A stretch of 36,211 bases of DNA from Pleurotus ostreatus/Saccharomyces cerevisiae fusant (Eukaryota > Opisthokonta): positions 1-36,211 of the forward strand of contig JAMQCK010000222.1 of the NCBI GenBank assembly GCA_024196135.1, in the 5' to 3' direction. Made by a program: the position numbers and the translations under genes. The notes under the pieces were generated by a model. The model had not been told where the DNA came from and did not search any database. It worked only from the letters and a program-made list of their open reading frames with translations. Numbering within the stretch: position 1 is the first letter of the stretch; the number at the start of each line of letters is the position of its first letter. Below are positions 21,270 through 29,680 of this stretch, piece after piece.

Positions 21270-21353
21270 ATGATCAGGTTCATCCTCGCGCAGAACCGCT
21301 AGGGGAAGACGCGTCTGTCGAAGTGGTACGTCCCTTATGATAATGACGAGAAG
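21270..21353 (+). pseudogene. Truncated aps2 (AP-2 sigma) first exon
   Basis: These 84 bp correspond codon for codon to exon 1 of the intact aps2 at 23564-23647. The reading MIRFIL-QNR is followed by TAG at 21300-21302 where the intact gene has CAG (Gln11), then [17 protein letters not shown]. Downstream, the donor is altered (aagggtacgc instead of aaggtgcgcg), and no trace of exons 2-5 follows; within about 75 bp the sequence runs into the 3' end of IFI-like paralogue B. It is thus a dead stub left by a segmental duplication whose right breakpoint fell in aps2 intron 1. It may still be transcribed, because it kept its divergent promoter. Confidence 0.9.
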
Positions 21354-21426
21354 GGTACGCGGCACAGCTTCCGTCTCTTCTCGCAGCTCCTGCTTCCCTC
21401 GCGCGCCGCACCATGCCTCGCGCCGC

Positions 21427-22842
21427 CTACACCATGATCGGGGTCACCCTGGGTACCTTCATTCCCGCGCTTTGCAGACGCGCGAACCAGCTGGCCTCCT
21501 GGATAGTCGCGCCGTAGAACTCACGCTGCATCCAAGCGGCGGCGGAACCTGATTGTGCAAGCTCAGCACATGAAAGTCAGGCGTAAAGGTACGAGTAGTC
21601 CCGAGACCATGCAGAGTGGAGGATGAGGAACGTATGCACTCACCCTTGACCGGCCCCAGAAGCCCGAAGCCCATGATCTCCAGCAAGCGGGAGAGCAGCC
21701 AGTCCTCCGGGATAACGGCCGCGACCACAATGAAGACAGCAGTTTCGAAGAGAACGGGGTGTTGCTCTTGAAGGTCGCCTGGGTAAGAGTGGGAGTAATC
21801 AGTAAGGAGGGCGAGGAAGCGGGTGGACAGTTGAGGATTGAGTCAGCGGCCGATGAGGATGAGGGAGTTGATGTTCAGCCAGGAAGCCCCCAGCCAGTAT
21901 TCCAAGTGGAAAGAAGGGCGAGAAACGAGGAGGATGAGACTCGCTCACCAACAAGGACGACAATATCCAAGATCGCGCCCGCGATGTGCTCCAGCACTTC
22001 CTTCGTCTGCGCCTCATCTGCTCCCAGATCGACCAGCACACCTAAAACAGCGTCCGTCGCATTCCCGACCATTGCTGCCACGGCACGCAGGCGAGTCTCG
22101 TGCGTCGGCGCGCCCTCTAGGGGTGTTGCAATCTCGGCCATTGCGGCATCAAATACTGCTTGCATGGCCAGGCCAACGGCTTGCTCCACTACCTCCAACA
22201 CGTTGGCCTGGTGAAGCGCCTCTTTGGATGCCTCATCTCCCGCCGCATCGGACACCTCATCGTTGTTCATCGCCAGTCGCAGCTGCGCCGCACCGTCGAC
22301 CGTCGTTTGCACGGCATCAACGAGGCGCTCGATGGTCTCGCGTACGTCGGGGAATTTCGCCTGCACACCATCGATCTCCTTTGCTACGGCGTTCGCTGCG
22401 TTTTCGACTGTATGAGCGAAATTGTCCAGCTCTACGCCGACTGCATCTACCGCAGGCTCGATAGTATGACCGAAGTCATGCCCAAGGGAGGTTGCACCGT
22501 CTGAGGGAGGCAGTCAGGATGCGTACTGTATAGTGTAGAATGCAGGGGGCCGTACCTTCGACGCCATCTGCCGATTTGGAGGATCATGTAGGGGAAAATT
22601 GACATTCGTCAATGGGGGTGTACGGTTGAGAAAGGGTCTGCGCTCGACTCACGCCACCAGTGCTCGATGGAGGATCTGAACTGGTCGATCTCGGGGCCCG
22701 GAAGATCGACCTCGATAGGCGGGGTTTCGATCTCTATATGCGGCAGGTCGAACGCCGTCATCGGTCGAGCGGCACAGCGTGGCAGAAGGACAAGCTGGGC
22801 AGGCAAAGGGATAAGCAGGCCCAGAGAAGTAGATGTCTTCAT
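21427..22842 (-). CDS. Secreted/membrane protein with IFI6/IFI27-like C-terminus (paralogue B)
   Basis: Five minus-strand exons, 22842-22653, 22567-22556 (12 nt), 22500-21949, 21778-21644 and 21548-21427, give 336 aa. The architecture equals paralogue A: a signal peptide (MKTSTSLGLLIPLPAQLVLL), a helical middle (ETIERLVDAVQTTVDGAAQL, GNATDAVLGVLVDLGADEAQ), the hydrophobic PVLFETAVFIVVAAVI, and a C-terminal GFGLLGPVKG plus SAAAWMQREFYGATIQEASW and LQSAGMKVPRVTPIMV. It has a longer acidic/proline segment just after the signal peptide (IEIETPPIEVDLPGPEI). The start was chosen by alignment to paralogue A; in-frame Mets further upstream precede the signal peptide and are unlikely. It is divergent from the intact aps2. 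Confidence 0.8.
22556..22567 (-). other. 12-nt microexon of IFI-like paralogue B
   Basis: ATGGCGTCGAAG lies between acceptor atcggcag and donor gtacgg. It joins TGG C to AC GGT GCA ACC, giving W-H-G-V-E-D-G-A-T. Conservation with paralogue A supports the call. Confidence 0.75.
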
Positions 22843-23563
22843 GGCGGCGGTGATCGTCCTTGCTGTTCCAAATGCTCGCCGCGTCGTCGTCGTTGAGAAA
22901 AAGGCGTGTCTCCAAATCAGCGCCTTACGAGCACACCCACGCGCCGAAGCTTGTTCAATGCCCACGGTAGCCACGAGAGCGATTGTGACGGCATACCGTA
23001 AGGCATGGTTGGTTGATATGTTACGCACTTCTGGCCTGAGTAGGCGTCTTGGGGGAGATAGCGATAACAAAACGGACACCAATGGTACTGGTAGATATCC
23101 AGCGCGCACGAAATAGCAACGCGCGAGACGACGCAGGGGGGGGGCCACGAGTCTGCAATCAAACAGCCTAAGTATTGTAGAAGGCAAGAAAGAGATGACT
23201 GTCACGCACCTTATATTCTCCCGAGGAAGGGCGGCGGGGCGCTCTGTCCGTTGTACAGCAAAACTTCTGTGCGGGGTGCATGCATTGGAGGCGCTGTTGG
23301 CTCGCTAGTACCATTGAAGCATCAGCTTCGTTGAAGGGGTACGGCACGGTAAGTGCGACTTAATCTTCATCCTTGCAATGGCCATGAGAGTTCCGGTCCA
23401 GGGTTCAAAATGCCATATGTCAAGTCAATCATCATTGCGAAGATGAGAGGCGCGGACAAGAGGCAATTGTTACAGCAGGCAAGGGGGATTGGACCGGCCC
23501 GATTCCCCTGCTCTTGTCACCCGCGCTCATTCTCCGTTCGCCGACCTCATCACTACAGGCGCG
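22843..23563. promoter_or_regulatory. Divergent promoter region, IFI-like B / aps2
   Basis: This 721-bp spacer lies between the two start codons. Its ends resemble the left copy, while the central part (roughly 22990-23390) has no counterpart there. A gtaagt at about 23351 and a conserved acag directly before gcgATG (present in both copies) suggest a 5' UTR intron of aps2. A B-box-like ggttcaaaatg near 23402 lacks a tRNA fold. Confidence 0.45.
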
Positions 23564-24747
23564 ATGATCAGGTTCATTCTGGTGCAGAACCGCCAGGGGA
23601 AGACGCGGCTCTCGAAGTGGTACGTGCCGTATGACGATGACGAGAAGGTGCGCGGCGTGGTCTTCGTCTCCCCTCCTTCCCCTCGCCTCGATGGGTAGCT
23701 CCGATCCCCGCGTGCTTCGCCCCAGCTTCCCCCTCTGCTGCAAGTCGAGTACGTAGGTCTAACCTGCATGCAGGTCCGCCTGAGGGGAGAGGTGCACCGT
23801 CTGGTAGCTCCTAGAGATCAGCGCCACCAGTCTAACTTTGTCGAGGTACGTCCCCGTACGCCCAGTCTGCATAGTCAGTGTCGCTGACAGCTTCTTTCTA
23901 TTCTTCTCCATGGACATCTGCTTTTGGTAAATGCTCTACTCCCCTTCTACCTCACTCGCTCGCCATTACGACCTCCTCAACTCGCCAACACAACCTCCGC
24001 CGCCCCCACCCCACACCAAAGGCTTCCCCAACACACCACATTGCACCTCGCCACTACAACTCCTCCCTTCCCTTCTCAACTCTTAGTTCCGCGCCTACAA
24101 GCTCGTCTACCGGCGCTACGCCGGCCTCTTCTTCTGCGTCTGCGTCGACGCGAATGACAACGAGCTCGCCTACCTCGAGGCCGTGCACCTGTTCGTCGAG
24201 GTCCTTGGTGAGTATCATCCTCTGCAACTATATCAAAGCTCCCGTGAGCTTTGTGCTGCGTCTACCGCTACCTTCGTTCCGCGCAGTTTGCGTGTTTACA
24301 TACGAAACGACATACCCAATATACTTCACGCTCGCTAGCCCGTTGCCGGACGGCTAGTCCCTCATTTGCTGCTGGGCTCGCTCAATAAGACTCTTCTCAT
24401 ATGCATTCTACTCCCTCCTCAACCGTGCTACCTTGCCTCGCCATTGAACTTCATCGTCAATCCAGCTGCCTACTTTCCCACGCTCTCGGCGCCTTGACTA
24501 ACGCGACCTCCCACAGACTCCTTCTTCGACAACGTCTGCGAGCTCGACCTCGTCTTCAACTTCTACAAGGTGAGTCGGAGGGTGCTGGTCTCGCTCGCCA
24601 CAGACAGTGATTACTAAGCGAAAACATGCTGACCATTCGCAATAGGTCTACGCCATCCTGGACGAGATCTTCCTCGCCGGCGAGATCGAAGAGACCAGTC
24701 GGGATGTCGTGTTGAGCAGATTGGAGGAGCTCGAGCGGTTGGAGTAG
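23564..24747 (+). CDS. aps2: AP-2 complex subunit sigma (clathrin adaptor small chain)
   Basis: Five exons, 23564-23647, 23774-23845, 24087-24207, 24517-24569 and 24646-24747, give 143 aa, the family's usual length. The whole sequence is recognisable: [120 protein letters not shown]. Sigma-2 packs against the alpha chain of AP-2 and binds dileucine motifs in endocytic cargo at the plasma membrane. Introns 2 (241 bp) and 3 (309 bp) are far longer than the ~50-bp norm of this window. A stub of exon 1 persists upstream at 21270. Confidence 0.96.
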
Positions 24748-25153
24748 GATCATCTCCGTGACCGGGCTGTGTTGGGGCAGGGGGAGACGAGCGACGGGGA
24801 GTCTGAAGTTGGAGATACTACAAACAGGTACGCCTGGCTGTCACTTCCAGCGCGTCCGCGTCCGCTCACTTGTGATAGAACGGACTAATATCAGGATCAT
24901 GTACAGTACAGATACTCTCACCGATTTGCGTTCACGAACGACTTGCAATTGTATGCCTTGGCCAACGCTTCATGCAGTCTCAAAAGATGCGGACAGAATT
25001 GGATTATATGCGACCCAGTTCTACAGAGCCGCCTTCGATGTTACGACTTCCGCTCATTCGACTTCTTTCGTGAGCCCGACGCTTAGCTAGTCGGGTCGTT
25101 CACGGCCTTCTGCGTTTCGCCCGCCTTCTTCTGCACTTTGCCTGTTCTCTCCG
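24748..25153. other. Convergent intergenic region, aps2 / HMP1-like
   Basis: This 406-bp stretch holds the 3' ends of the two convergent genes. No gene, repeat or RNA was recognised in it. Confidence 0.5.
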
Positions 25154-25696
25154 TCAGCCGATCATCAGCTGCGCGGGCGACAGAGACTCGCCTTCTGCCT
25201 GCTGAGTGTTGTCGCCGGTCAGGGCGCCGCCGATGTTCTTGACGTAGCTGCAAGGTTCATCAGTCTGTGGACAAGCCCCAGGTATATGCGCTGAACATAC
25301 CCAGTAACCTGGTCCTGCAGACCTTCCGCGTACCCCTTCGCCTGTGCGGCCTTGTACTCGGCCTCGCCGCTGTGGAAGATGTCAGCTCGGGCATCGGCGG
25401 TGAAGAAAGGATCCTGGTAAGGGGTCGATGCATCGCCGAGAGACACTCACGCTGCGTGTTCTTCGGCCCCAGAGCGTTGCCACTCAGTCGCGCCGGTCAC
25501 GTTGCCGATCTATGCAAGCGTTAGCCTCAAATTATCGGGCAGCAGCACGAAGACGACGAGCAGCGGGGTATATGCGCACACGGACACTGATGCGCTACGG
25601 AAGGAGGGTGCAGAGACGACTTACGGCCTCGACGATGTTGCCCTTCGTGCTGTGGTACTGGCCGTTCGACTTGGTGGGCTCGTTGCTGGACGACAT
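25154..25696 (-). CDS. HMP1: CsbD-like / mismatched base pair and cruciform DNA recognition protein (Hmp1-like)
   Basis: Four minus-strand exons, 25696-25625, 25509-25451, 25369-25301 and 25247-25154, give 97 aa. The product is small and hydrophilic, with the fungal Hmp1/CsbD pattern: MSSSNEPTKSNGQYHSTKGN, VEAIGNVTGATEWQRSGAEE, AAGEAEYKAAQAKGYAEGLQ, then VTGYVKNIGGALTGDN. The Ustilago Hmp1 protein binds cruciform and mismatched DNA in vitro; related CsbD proteins are general stress proteins. The biochemical role here is inferred. The last residues (ESLSPAQLMIG) do not match the usual ending, so the terminal exon may differ. A TATA box stands 81 bp upstream, and a CRE-like palindrome lies further up, consistent with a strongly induced stress gene. 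Confidence 0.85.
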
Positions 25697-25776
25697 GGTG
25701 AATGTGGGTGGTCGAACGAGGTGGAAGATGGGGGCAAGAGAGAAGATCGGTGGTTTAGTTTCTGCGTACGCCCCGC

Positions 25777-25784
25777 CTTTTATA
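25777..25784 (-). promoter_or_regulatory. HMP1: TATA box of the HMP1-like gene
   Basis: TATAAAAG on the minus strand starts 88 bp and ends 81 bp before the ATG at 25696. This is a typical distance, and it is one of the few clear TATA boxes in the window. Confidence 0.6.
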
Positions 25785-25893
25785 CTGACCGATGACGCGT
25801 TGACAGCAGCTTCGGGATCCGCAGGCACGGGCACCACTTAAGGCTATCCGACGCGTCCTGCTTCTCGCGGGGAACAATGGGCGCGTCTGAGCA

Positions 25894-25901
25894 TGACGTC
25901 A
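25894..25901. promoter_or_regulatory. CRE-like palindrome TGACGTCA
   Basis: This is the perfect 8-bp consensus site for ATF/CREB-type bZIP factors (Atf1/Sko1-like in fungi). It lies between two divergent genes, about 200 bp from the HMP1-like ATG and 125 bp from the ATG of the PLP enzyme. Confidence 0.5.
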
Positions 25902-26025
25902 CGCGTCGAATATGCGCTTCGAAAGTTCAACCGCAATTCATCCTAATCCGGACTTACCCAATATTGCGTCACGGAAGCTCACGGGTTCGACATCAATCGA
26001 TGTTGGTTTCTTGACTTTGACCGTC

Positions 26026-27171
26026 ATGGTGGAACTGCCTTCGCCTTTCGCGGATATACCTCGCCTCCCGCTACTCTTTCCGCATCCGCCTGCCATCGAA
26101 CCTCTCCCTCGTCTATCAGCCCTCGTAGCGCAACAAGCTGTGGATCCAGCGCAGCCGACACCGACATTCTGGATAGCTAATGAGGGTCACAATTCCTCGC
26201 TGTCCGGTGGCGGAGGCAACAAGCTTCGGAAGCTGGAGTACGTGCTCGCGGATGCGCGCAACACTGGGGCGAAGACCATCGTAACCACTGGCGGCGTGCA
26301 GAGCAATCATATGCGCCAGACCGCGGCTGCGGCGGCTCGCTATGGTTTCCAATGTGTCCTCCTACAGAAGGACCTGGTACCGAAGACGGAGTACAATTAT
26401 CTATCCTTGCAGGAGGTCAAGGACGAGACTAGTAATCCGAGCCGGATCTCGCAAGCAGACGCCGACTTTGCATATCACCAGCTTGGCAATGTTCAACTGG
26501 ATCAATTGCTAGGTGCAAAGGTCCTGCAATCAACGACACCGGACGTTGCGCTCGCATGGCTGCGAGATAATGACTGCGAGCCGTACTTCATTCCAGCTGG
26601 CGCTTCGACGCACCCGCTCGGTGGCCTTGGCTTCGCACGCTGGGCATTCGAGCTCGCGGAGCAGGAAGCGGCACAGGGAATGCACTTCGACACGATTTTC
26701 GTCGCCACCGCGAGCGGGAGTACGGCTGGTGGCATGCTTGCTGGCCTGCGACTGGTGGCGAAGTTGCGGAAGGAAAGGTCACCGGGGGTGGAGGTACCGC
26801 GAAGGAGATTGGTGTCGGTCTTCGCAGAGCCTGACGAGAAGGGCGAGCTGCAGCGGCTGGTGTCGGACATCGCGCGCGATACCGGGTCGCTTATCGGCCT
26901 GACGGAGGATGGCCCATATCCAGATGTCGAGCTCGTCATCGAGGAGCGCTTCCATGCTGGGGCGTATGGTCGGATGGATGCCCAGACTCGAGATGCCATC
27001 AAGCTGCTTGCTACACTGGAAGGAATTGTCACGGATCCCGTGTATACGGGGAAGGCGCTTGCTGGGATGCTCGGGCGTGCAAGGTCTGGAGAGCTAGCGG
27101 GCTCGAAGAACGTACTCTTCGTACATACAGGTGGACAAACGTCCTGCAGTGCTTATCCTTCTCTACGGTGA
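26026..27171 (+). CDS. PLP-dependent D-cysteine desulfhydrase / ACC deaminase family enzyme
   Basis: A single exon encodes 381 aa. It belongs to the tryptophan synthase beta superfamily of PLP enzymes. The Schiff-base lysine is Lys66 in GGGGNKLRKLEY; the GGVQSNHMRQ loop, PAGASTHPLGGLGFARW and the phosphate-binding SGSTAGGMLAG follow. Annotation by similarity will usually say 1-aminocyclopropane-1-carboxylate deaminase. However, the two residues that separate the activities are Thr341 (DPVYTGKA, where ACC deaminase has Glu) and Thr368 (VHTGG, where ACC deaminase has Leu). Both are of the D-cysteine desulfhydrase type, which splits D-cysteine into pyruvate, H2S and ammonia. An in-frame ATG at 25912 would add 38 poorly matching residues; 26026 starts at the conserved region. 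Like F-box gene 2, it is intronless. Confidence 0.9.
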   Translation: MVELPSPFADIPRLPLLFPHPPAIEPLPRLSALVAQQAVDPAQPTPTFWIANEGHNSSLSGGGGNKLRKLEYVLADARNTGAKTIVTTGGVQSNHMRQTAAAAARYGFQCVLLQKDLVPKTEYNYLSLQEVKDETSNPSRISQADADFAYHQLGNVQLDQLLGAKVLQSTTPDVALAWLRDNDCEPYFIPAGASTHPLGGLGFARWAFELAEQEAAQGMHFDTIFVATASGSTAGGMLAGLRLVAKLRKERSPGVEVPRRRLVSVFAEPDEKGELQRLVSDIARDTGSLIGLTEDGPYPDVELVIEERFHAGAYGRMDAQTRDAIKLLATLEGIVTDPVYTGKALAGMLGRARSGELAGSKNVLFVHTGGQTSCSAYPSLR

Positions 27172-27275
27172 TTGGGCTCGAATAAATAATGTGTATACGA
27201 TTATGCCTAATAAATATTGCCTGCGAGTTGTTTGCTCGTCATTGAGTACATGCCTTCGGAACCACCACGCAATGA

Positions 27276-28652
27276 TTACACGTCCATCCAACGGTCCATG
27301 AGAGCGCTGCGCTCACCCTTGTACAGATGGAAAGAAATCTCGACGCCACTCTCTCTGCCCGCTCGCTTCAGCTCCGACGCTGCCTCCGAGCGCAACGCGT
27401 CCTGGCAATCCTCGTTCAGCCAAAGATCGATTTTCCTGAGACACGGCTGCTTCTCCTCCCTCGCACGCACTATCTCCGCCAGCGCCCCCGACTCGACGAG
27501 ATACGACAGTCCGGGCACCTCGCCCGCTCCCGCGGCCGGGTGAGTGACGATGATGAGCGTGAGCTCCCGTAGACGCGGCAGGCGCCCGACCCACGCGTTG
27601 CTCTCGCGCCCCGCCGCACAGACGAGCACCTCCACCTCGCTGCACGCATCGACAAGCGTATCGGCCTGCGGCCCCAGAAGCACGGCGTACATGGCGAGCT
27701 TACGCAGTCTGCACTCGGAGCGGTTGAGGAAAGTCAGGAGCCGCCCGACGTCCGTGCCGATGAGGCTTCCGCGCACGCGCAGGTCGGTGAGGGCGGGCGC
27801 AACGAGGCCGGTGAAGGTCTGCACGTACGCGCTGAGCGCGCGAAGGGCGGGCAGCTCGGTGCGCGCCCAGGATGTGAAAGAGGTCACGTCGGATGCGGCG
27901 AGGACCTGGGCGTGCTTGAGGAGGGCACGGGCGTAGCGGGGAGGGTTGGCGACCGTGAAGAGCGGGCCGGAATAGTACAGGAGCTGGTCCCAAGGGAGGA
28001 CGAAGGGCAGCTCGACCGCGCCGCTGCCGGGGACGCGGTAGGCGAAGGAGGAGAGGAGGGGCGCCTCGGAGAAGACGCGCTGTACCTCTGGGCGCTCGCC
28101 CATCCAAAAGGCGCATACGAGGTTGGCGGTGATGCTGACGGTGCGGAGGCGCGGGAGCGCGCCGTGCAGGGACGCGAGGTACGACAGAGGCGTATGCGTG
28201 AGGGTCAACGATATGAACTCCCATCGGTGACTGTATTCCATCAGGCGAACGAGAGGGGAGCGAGGTCCAATTCTGCCCGTCTCAACGTATTCGATAGAGA
28301 GCGGATGCTCCCCCGCGCGTGCGATGCGCGCATCGATGGCTTGTATGATAGGACTGGATGCGTCCTCGCCGGGGACGACGGTGACGCGTATGCGGGACCA
28401 CAGGCGAGGGTACGCCAGCGCGACCTGTCGCCAAAGGCTGCATACCTGACTCGCAGCGACGGGTCCGCCGCCGAGGCAAGAGCGGTCTCGGGCATTCTTC
28501 GAGTCCGTCGCCGATGTCGATGAGTCGGTATGGAAGAATATTTCGGCGAGCAGCTCAGAAGGCAGGTCGAAGATAGGATGACGCCGATTGATTTCCAGAT
28601 TAGTTGAAGTGACAGAGAGAGAGGAGTCGCCATCGGCGAGGGTACTTGACAT
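27276..28652 (-). CDS. F-box protein (Agaricomycete type)
   Basis: A single exon encodes 458 aa. The F-box is at residues 26-90: HPIFDLPSELLAEIFFHTDS, an insert of about 20 residues, then VAASQVCSLWRQVALAYPRL and WSRIRV. The I-x-x-LP-x-ELL-x-E-I-F and VC-x-x-W-x-x-x-A-x-x-x-P-x-LW signatures are those of the hugely expanded mushroom F-box family. The rest has LRR-like strands (LPRLRTVSITANL, LPALRALSAYVQTF, LTDLRVRGSLI, LPRLRELTLIIV) with little else. The expected role is recognition of unknown substrates for SCF ubiquitin ligase. It converges with the PLP-enzyme gene, with 104 bp between stops. Confidence 0.85.
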   Translation of the reverse strand: MSSTLADGDSSLSVTSTNLEINRRHPIFDLPSELLAEIFFHTDSSTSATDSKNARDRSCLGGGPVAASQVCSLWRQVALAYPRLWSRIRVTVVPGEDASSPIIQAIDARIARAGEHPLSIEYVETGRIGPRSPLVRLMEYSHRWEFISLTLTHTPLSYLASLHGALPRLRTVSITANLVCAFWMGERPEVQRVFSEAPLLSSFAYRVPGSGAVELPFVLPWDQLLYYSGPLFTVANPPRYARALLKHAQVLAASDVTSFTSWARTELPALRALSAYVQTFTGLVAPALTDLRVRGSLIGTDVGRLLTFLNRSECRLRKLAMYAVLLGPQADTLVDACSEVEVLVCAAGRESNAWVGRLPRLRELTLIIVTHPAAGAGEVPGLSYLVESGALAEIVRAREEKQPCLRKIDLWLNEDCQDALRSEAASELKRAGRESGVEISFHLYKGERSALMDRWMDV

Positions 28653-29680
28653 GATGAAAAATCAGTTCAAGGAGGAAATGTATATTCCAGACGAGAAGGA
28701 AATATTCCTCGGAAGTGAAGCGTCTGCAAATTCCCGAGGTCTGCTTGGCAGGAGATAGAAGAGCGGCCGCCTCTCTGACTGGCGCTGACGATGGTCCTGG
28801 CGCTCCCGCAGTCCGTAGGTGGGCTGGCTGCGCTGACGCGACTGCGCGTATTCAACGACGTCTAGGCACGATGTAGATTTCGTTGCGCGCACAATATCCA
28901 GAGTGGATGAAGTGCGTTGGGCGTCTCAAGGTCTCCGCAGTAGCCTAAGCGCAGTAGCGTCGCCCAACGTGCTCGAGGGCGCCGCAGCAATGGTGGTGGG
29001 AGGAGGCAAGGTGGTCTTCGAGGCGTGGGAAAGCGGCGGCAATTCCCATACCGCTCTTCCCCGCCTTCCCCTTTCGCCGGTCACGGTTGACGCGCGTCAC
29101 CCTTCGCCCTACGTCCTCGGTTTAGGTCCCCCCTACGCCCTGGGTACGCGTACAGACCGCTTCGCATGTCACCGCGTCGGGCCCGGGGCCTCTATCGAGT
29201 AGCCCTTGTCCCTACTCGCTGAATAAGATCGCCCTCCGCCCTAAGCGCCCGTATACAACGCCTCGCGTGACATCGACTGCGGCCCCCCTCCCATTGATTA
29301 TTCTAGTACTTCGAACTCCCGAGACCCACATCGCGCGCCCTCACCTGATACCGCGCGCGAGATGCTTGCCGCCCGGCGAACGAGGATCTCGGGCTGCGGG
29401 CATCCACTCGAGGGAGATTGAGAGCGTGGTTCTGTGAGTCAAGGGGACTGCGGCACGGTCGACGACCCGGGCCGTGGCATGAGAGGTGGTTGGGGGGAGG
29501 GCTCAGGGCAGGATGGCGGGAGTATAAGAGGAGAAAGGCAGGGCGGGAGAAAATCAGCAAATAAGCCTCAGCCCGTCTGAAGCAGTCAGCTCTCTCAAGT
29601 CACTCTTCGAAGTTCTGAACTATCCGATGTGAGTAGAGTGGGGTATGTGGCACGGATGGTCGCTCATCGTCTGCAGAGCC
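28653..29680. other. Intergenic region upstream of F-box gene 2 and the small Lys-rich gene
   Basis: This 1028-bp region contains divergent promoters. Open frames such as 28903-29202 (+) encode nothing recognisable and have no splice partners. A TATA box at 29523 and a 5' UTR intron (29628-29676) belong to the small gene at 29681. Confidence 0.5.
29523..29530 (+). promoter_or_regulatory. TATA box of the small Lys-rich protein gene
   Basis: tataagag lies about 105 bp before the 5' splice site of a probable 5' UTR intron (gatgtgagt at 29626-29634 to ctgcag at 29671-29676). The clear TATA box and the leader intron suggest a well-expressed gene. Confidence 0.5.

Larger units (their letters stand above)
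19458..21353. repeat. Segmental duplication, left unit (IFI-like A + promoter + aps2 stub)
   Basis: The unit contains the IFI-like gene (-), the divergent promoter and the first exon of aps2 (+), in the same order and orientation as the right unit 21427-23647. The two are directly adjacent (about 70 bp apart). Boundaries are approximate; they are set by the last clearly alignable coding positions. Confidence 0.85.
21427..23647. repeat. Segmental duplication, right unit (IFI-like B + promoter + aps2 exon 1)
   Basis: This unit carries the intact aps2. Exons 4 and 5 of the IFI-like gene have identical lengths in both units (135 and 122 nt); exon 3 differs by 6 nt and exon 1 by 30 nt. Divergence is substantial in introns, so the duplication is not recent. 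Confidence 0.85.
25697..26025. promoter_or_regulatory. Divergent promoter region, HMP1-like / PLP enzyme
   Basis: This 329-bp spacer holds a minus-strand TATA box (25777-25784) and a perfect TGACGTCA palindrome (25894-25901). Otherwise it is GC-rich with repeated acgcgt motifs (25795-25801, 25849-25855, 25902-25907). Confidence 0.55.

Noticed and set aside
23395..23425. tRNA-like B box (ggttcaaaatg) in the IFI-like B / aps2 spacer
   Set aside because: There is no matching A box or cloverleaf, and the box lacks the terminal CC.
28903..29202. 99-codon plus-strand frame in the intergenic region
   Set aside because: No family resemblance, no splice signals and no promoter; composition is that of GC-rich intergenic DNA.
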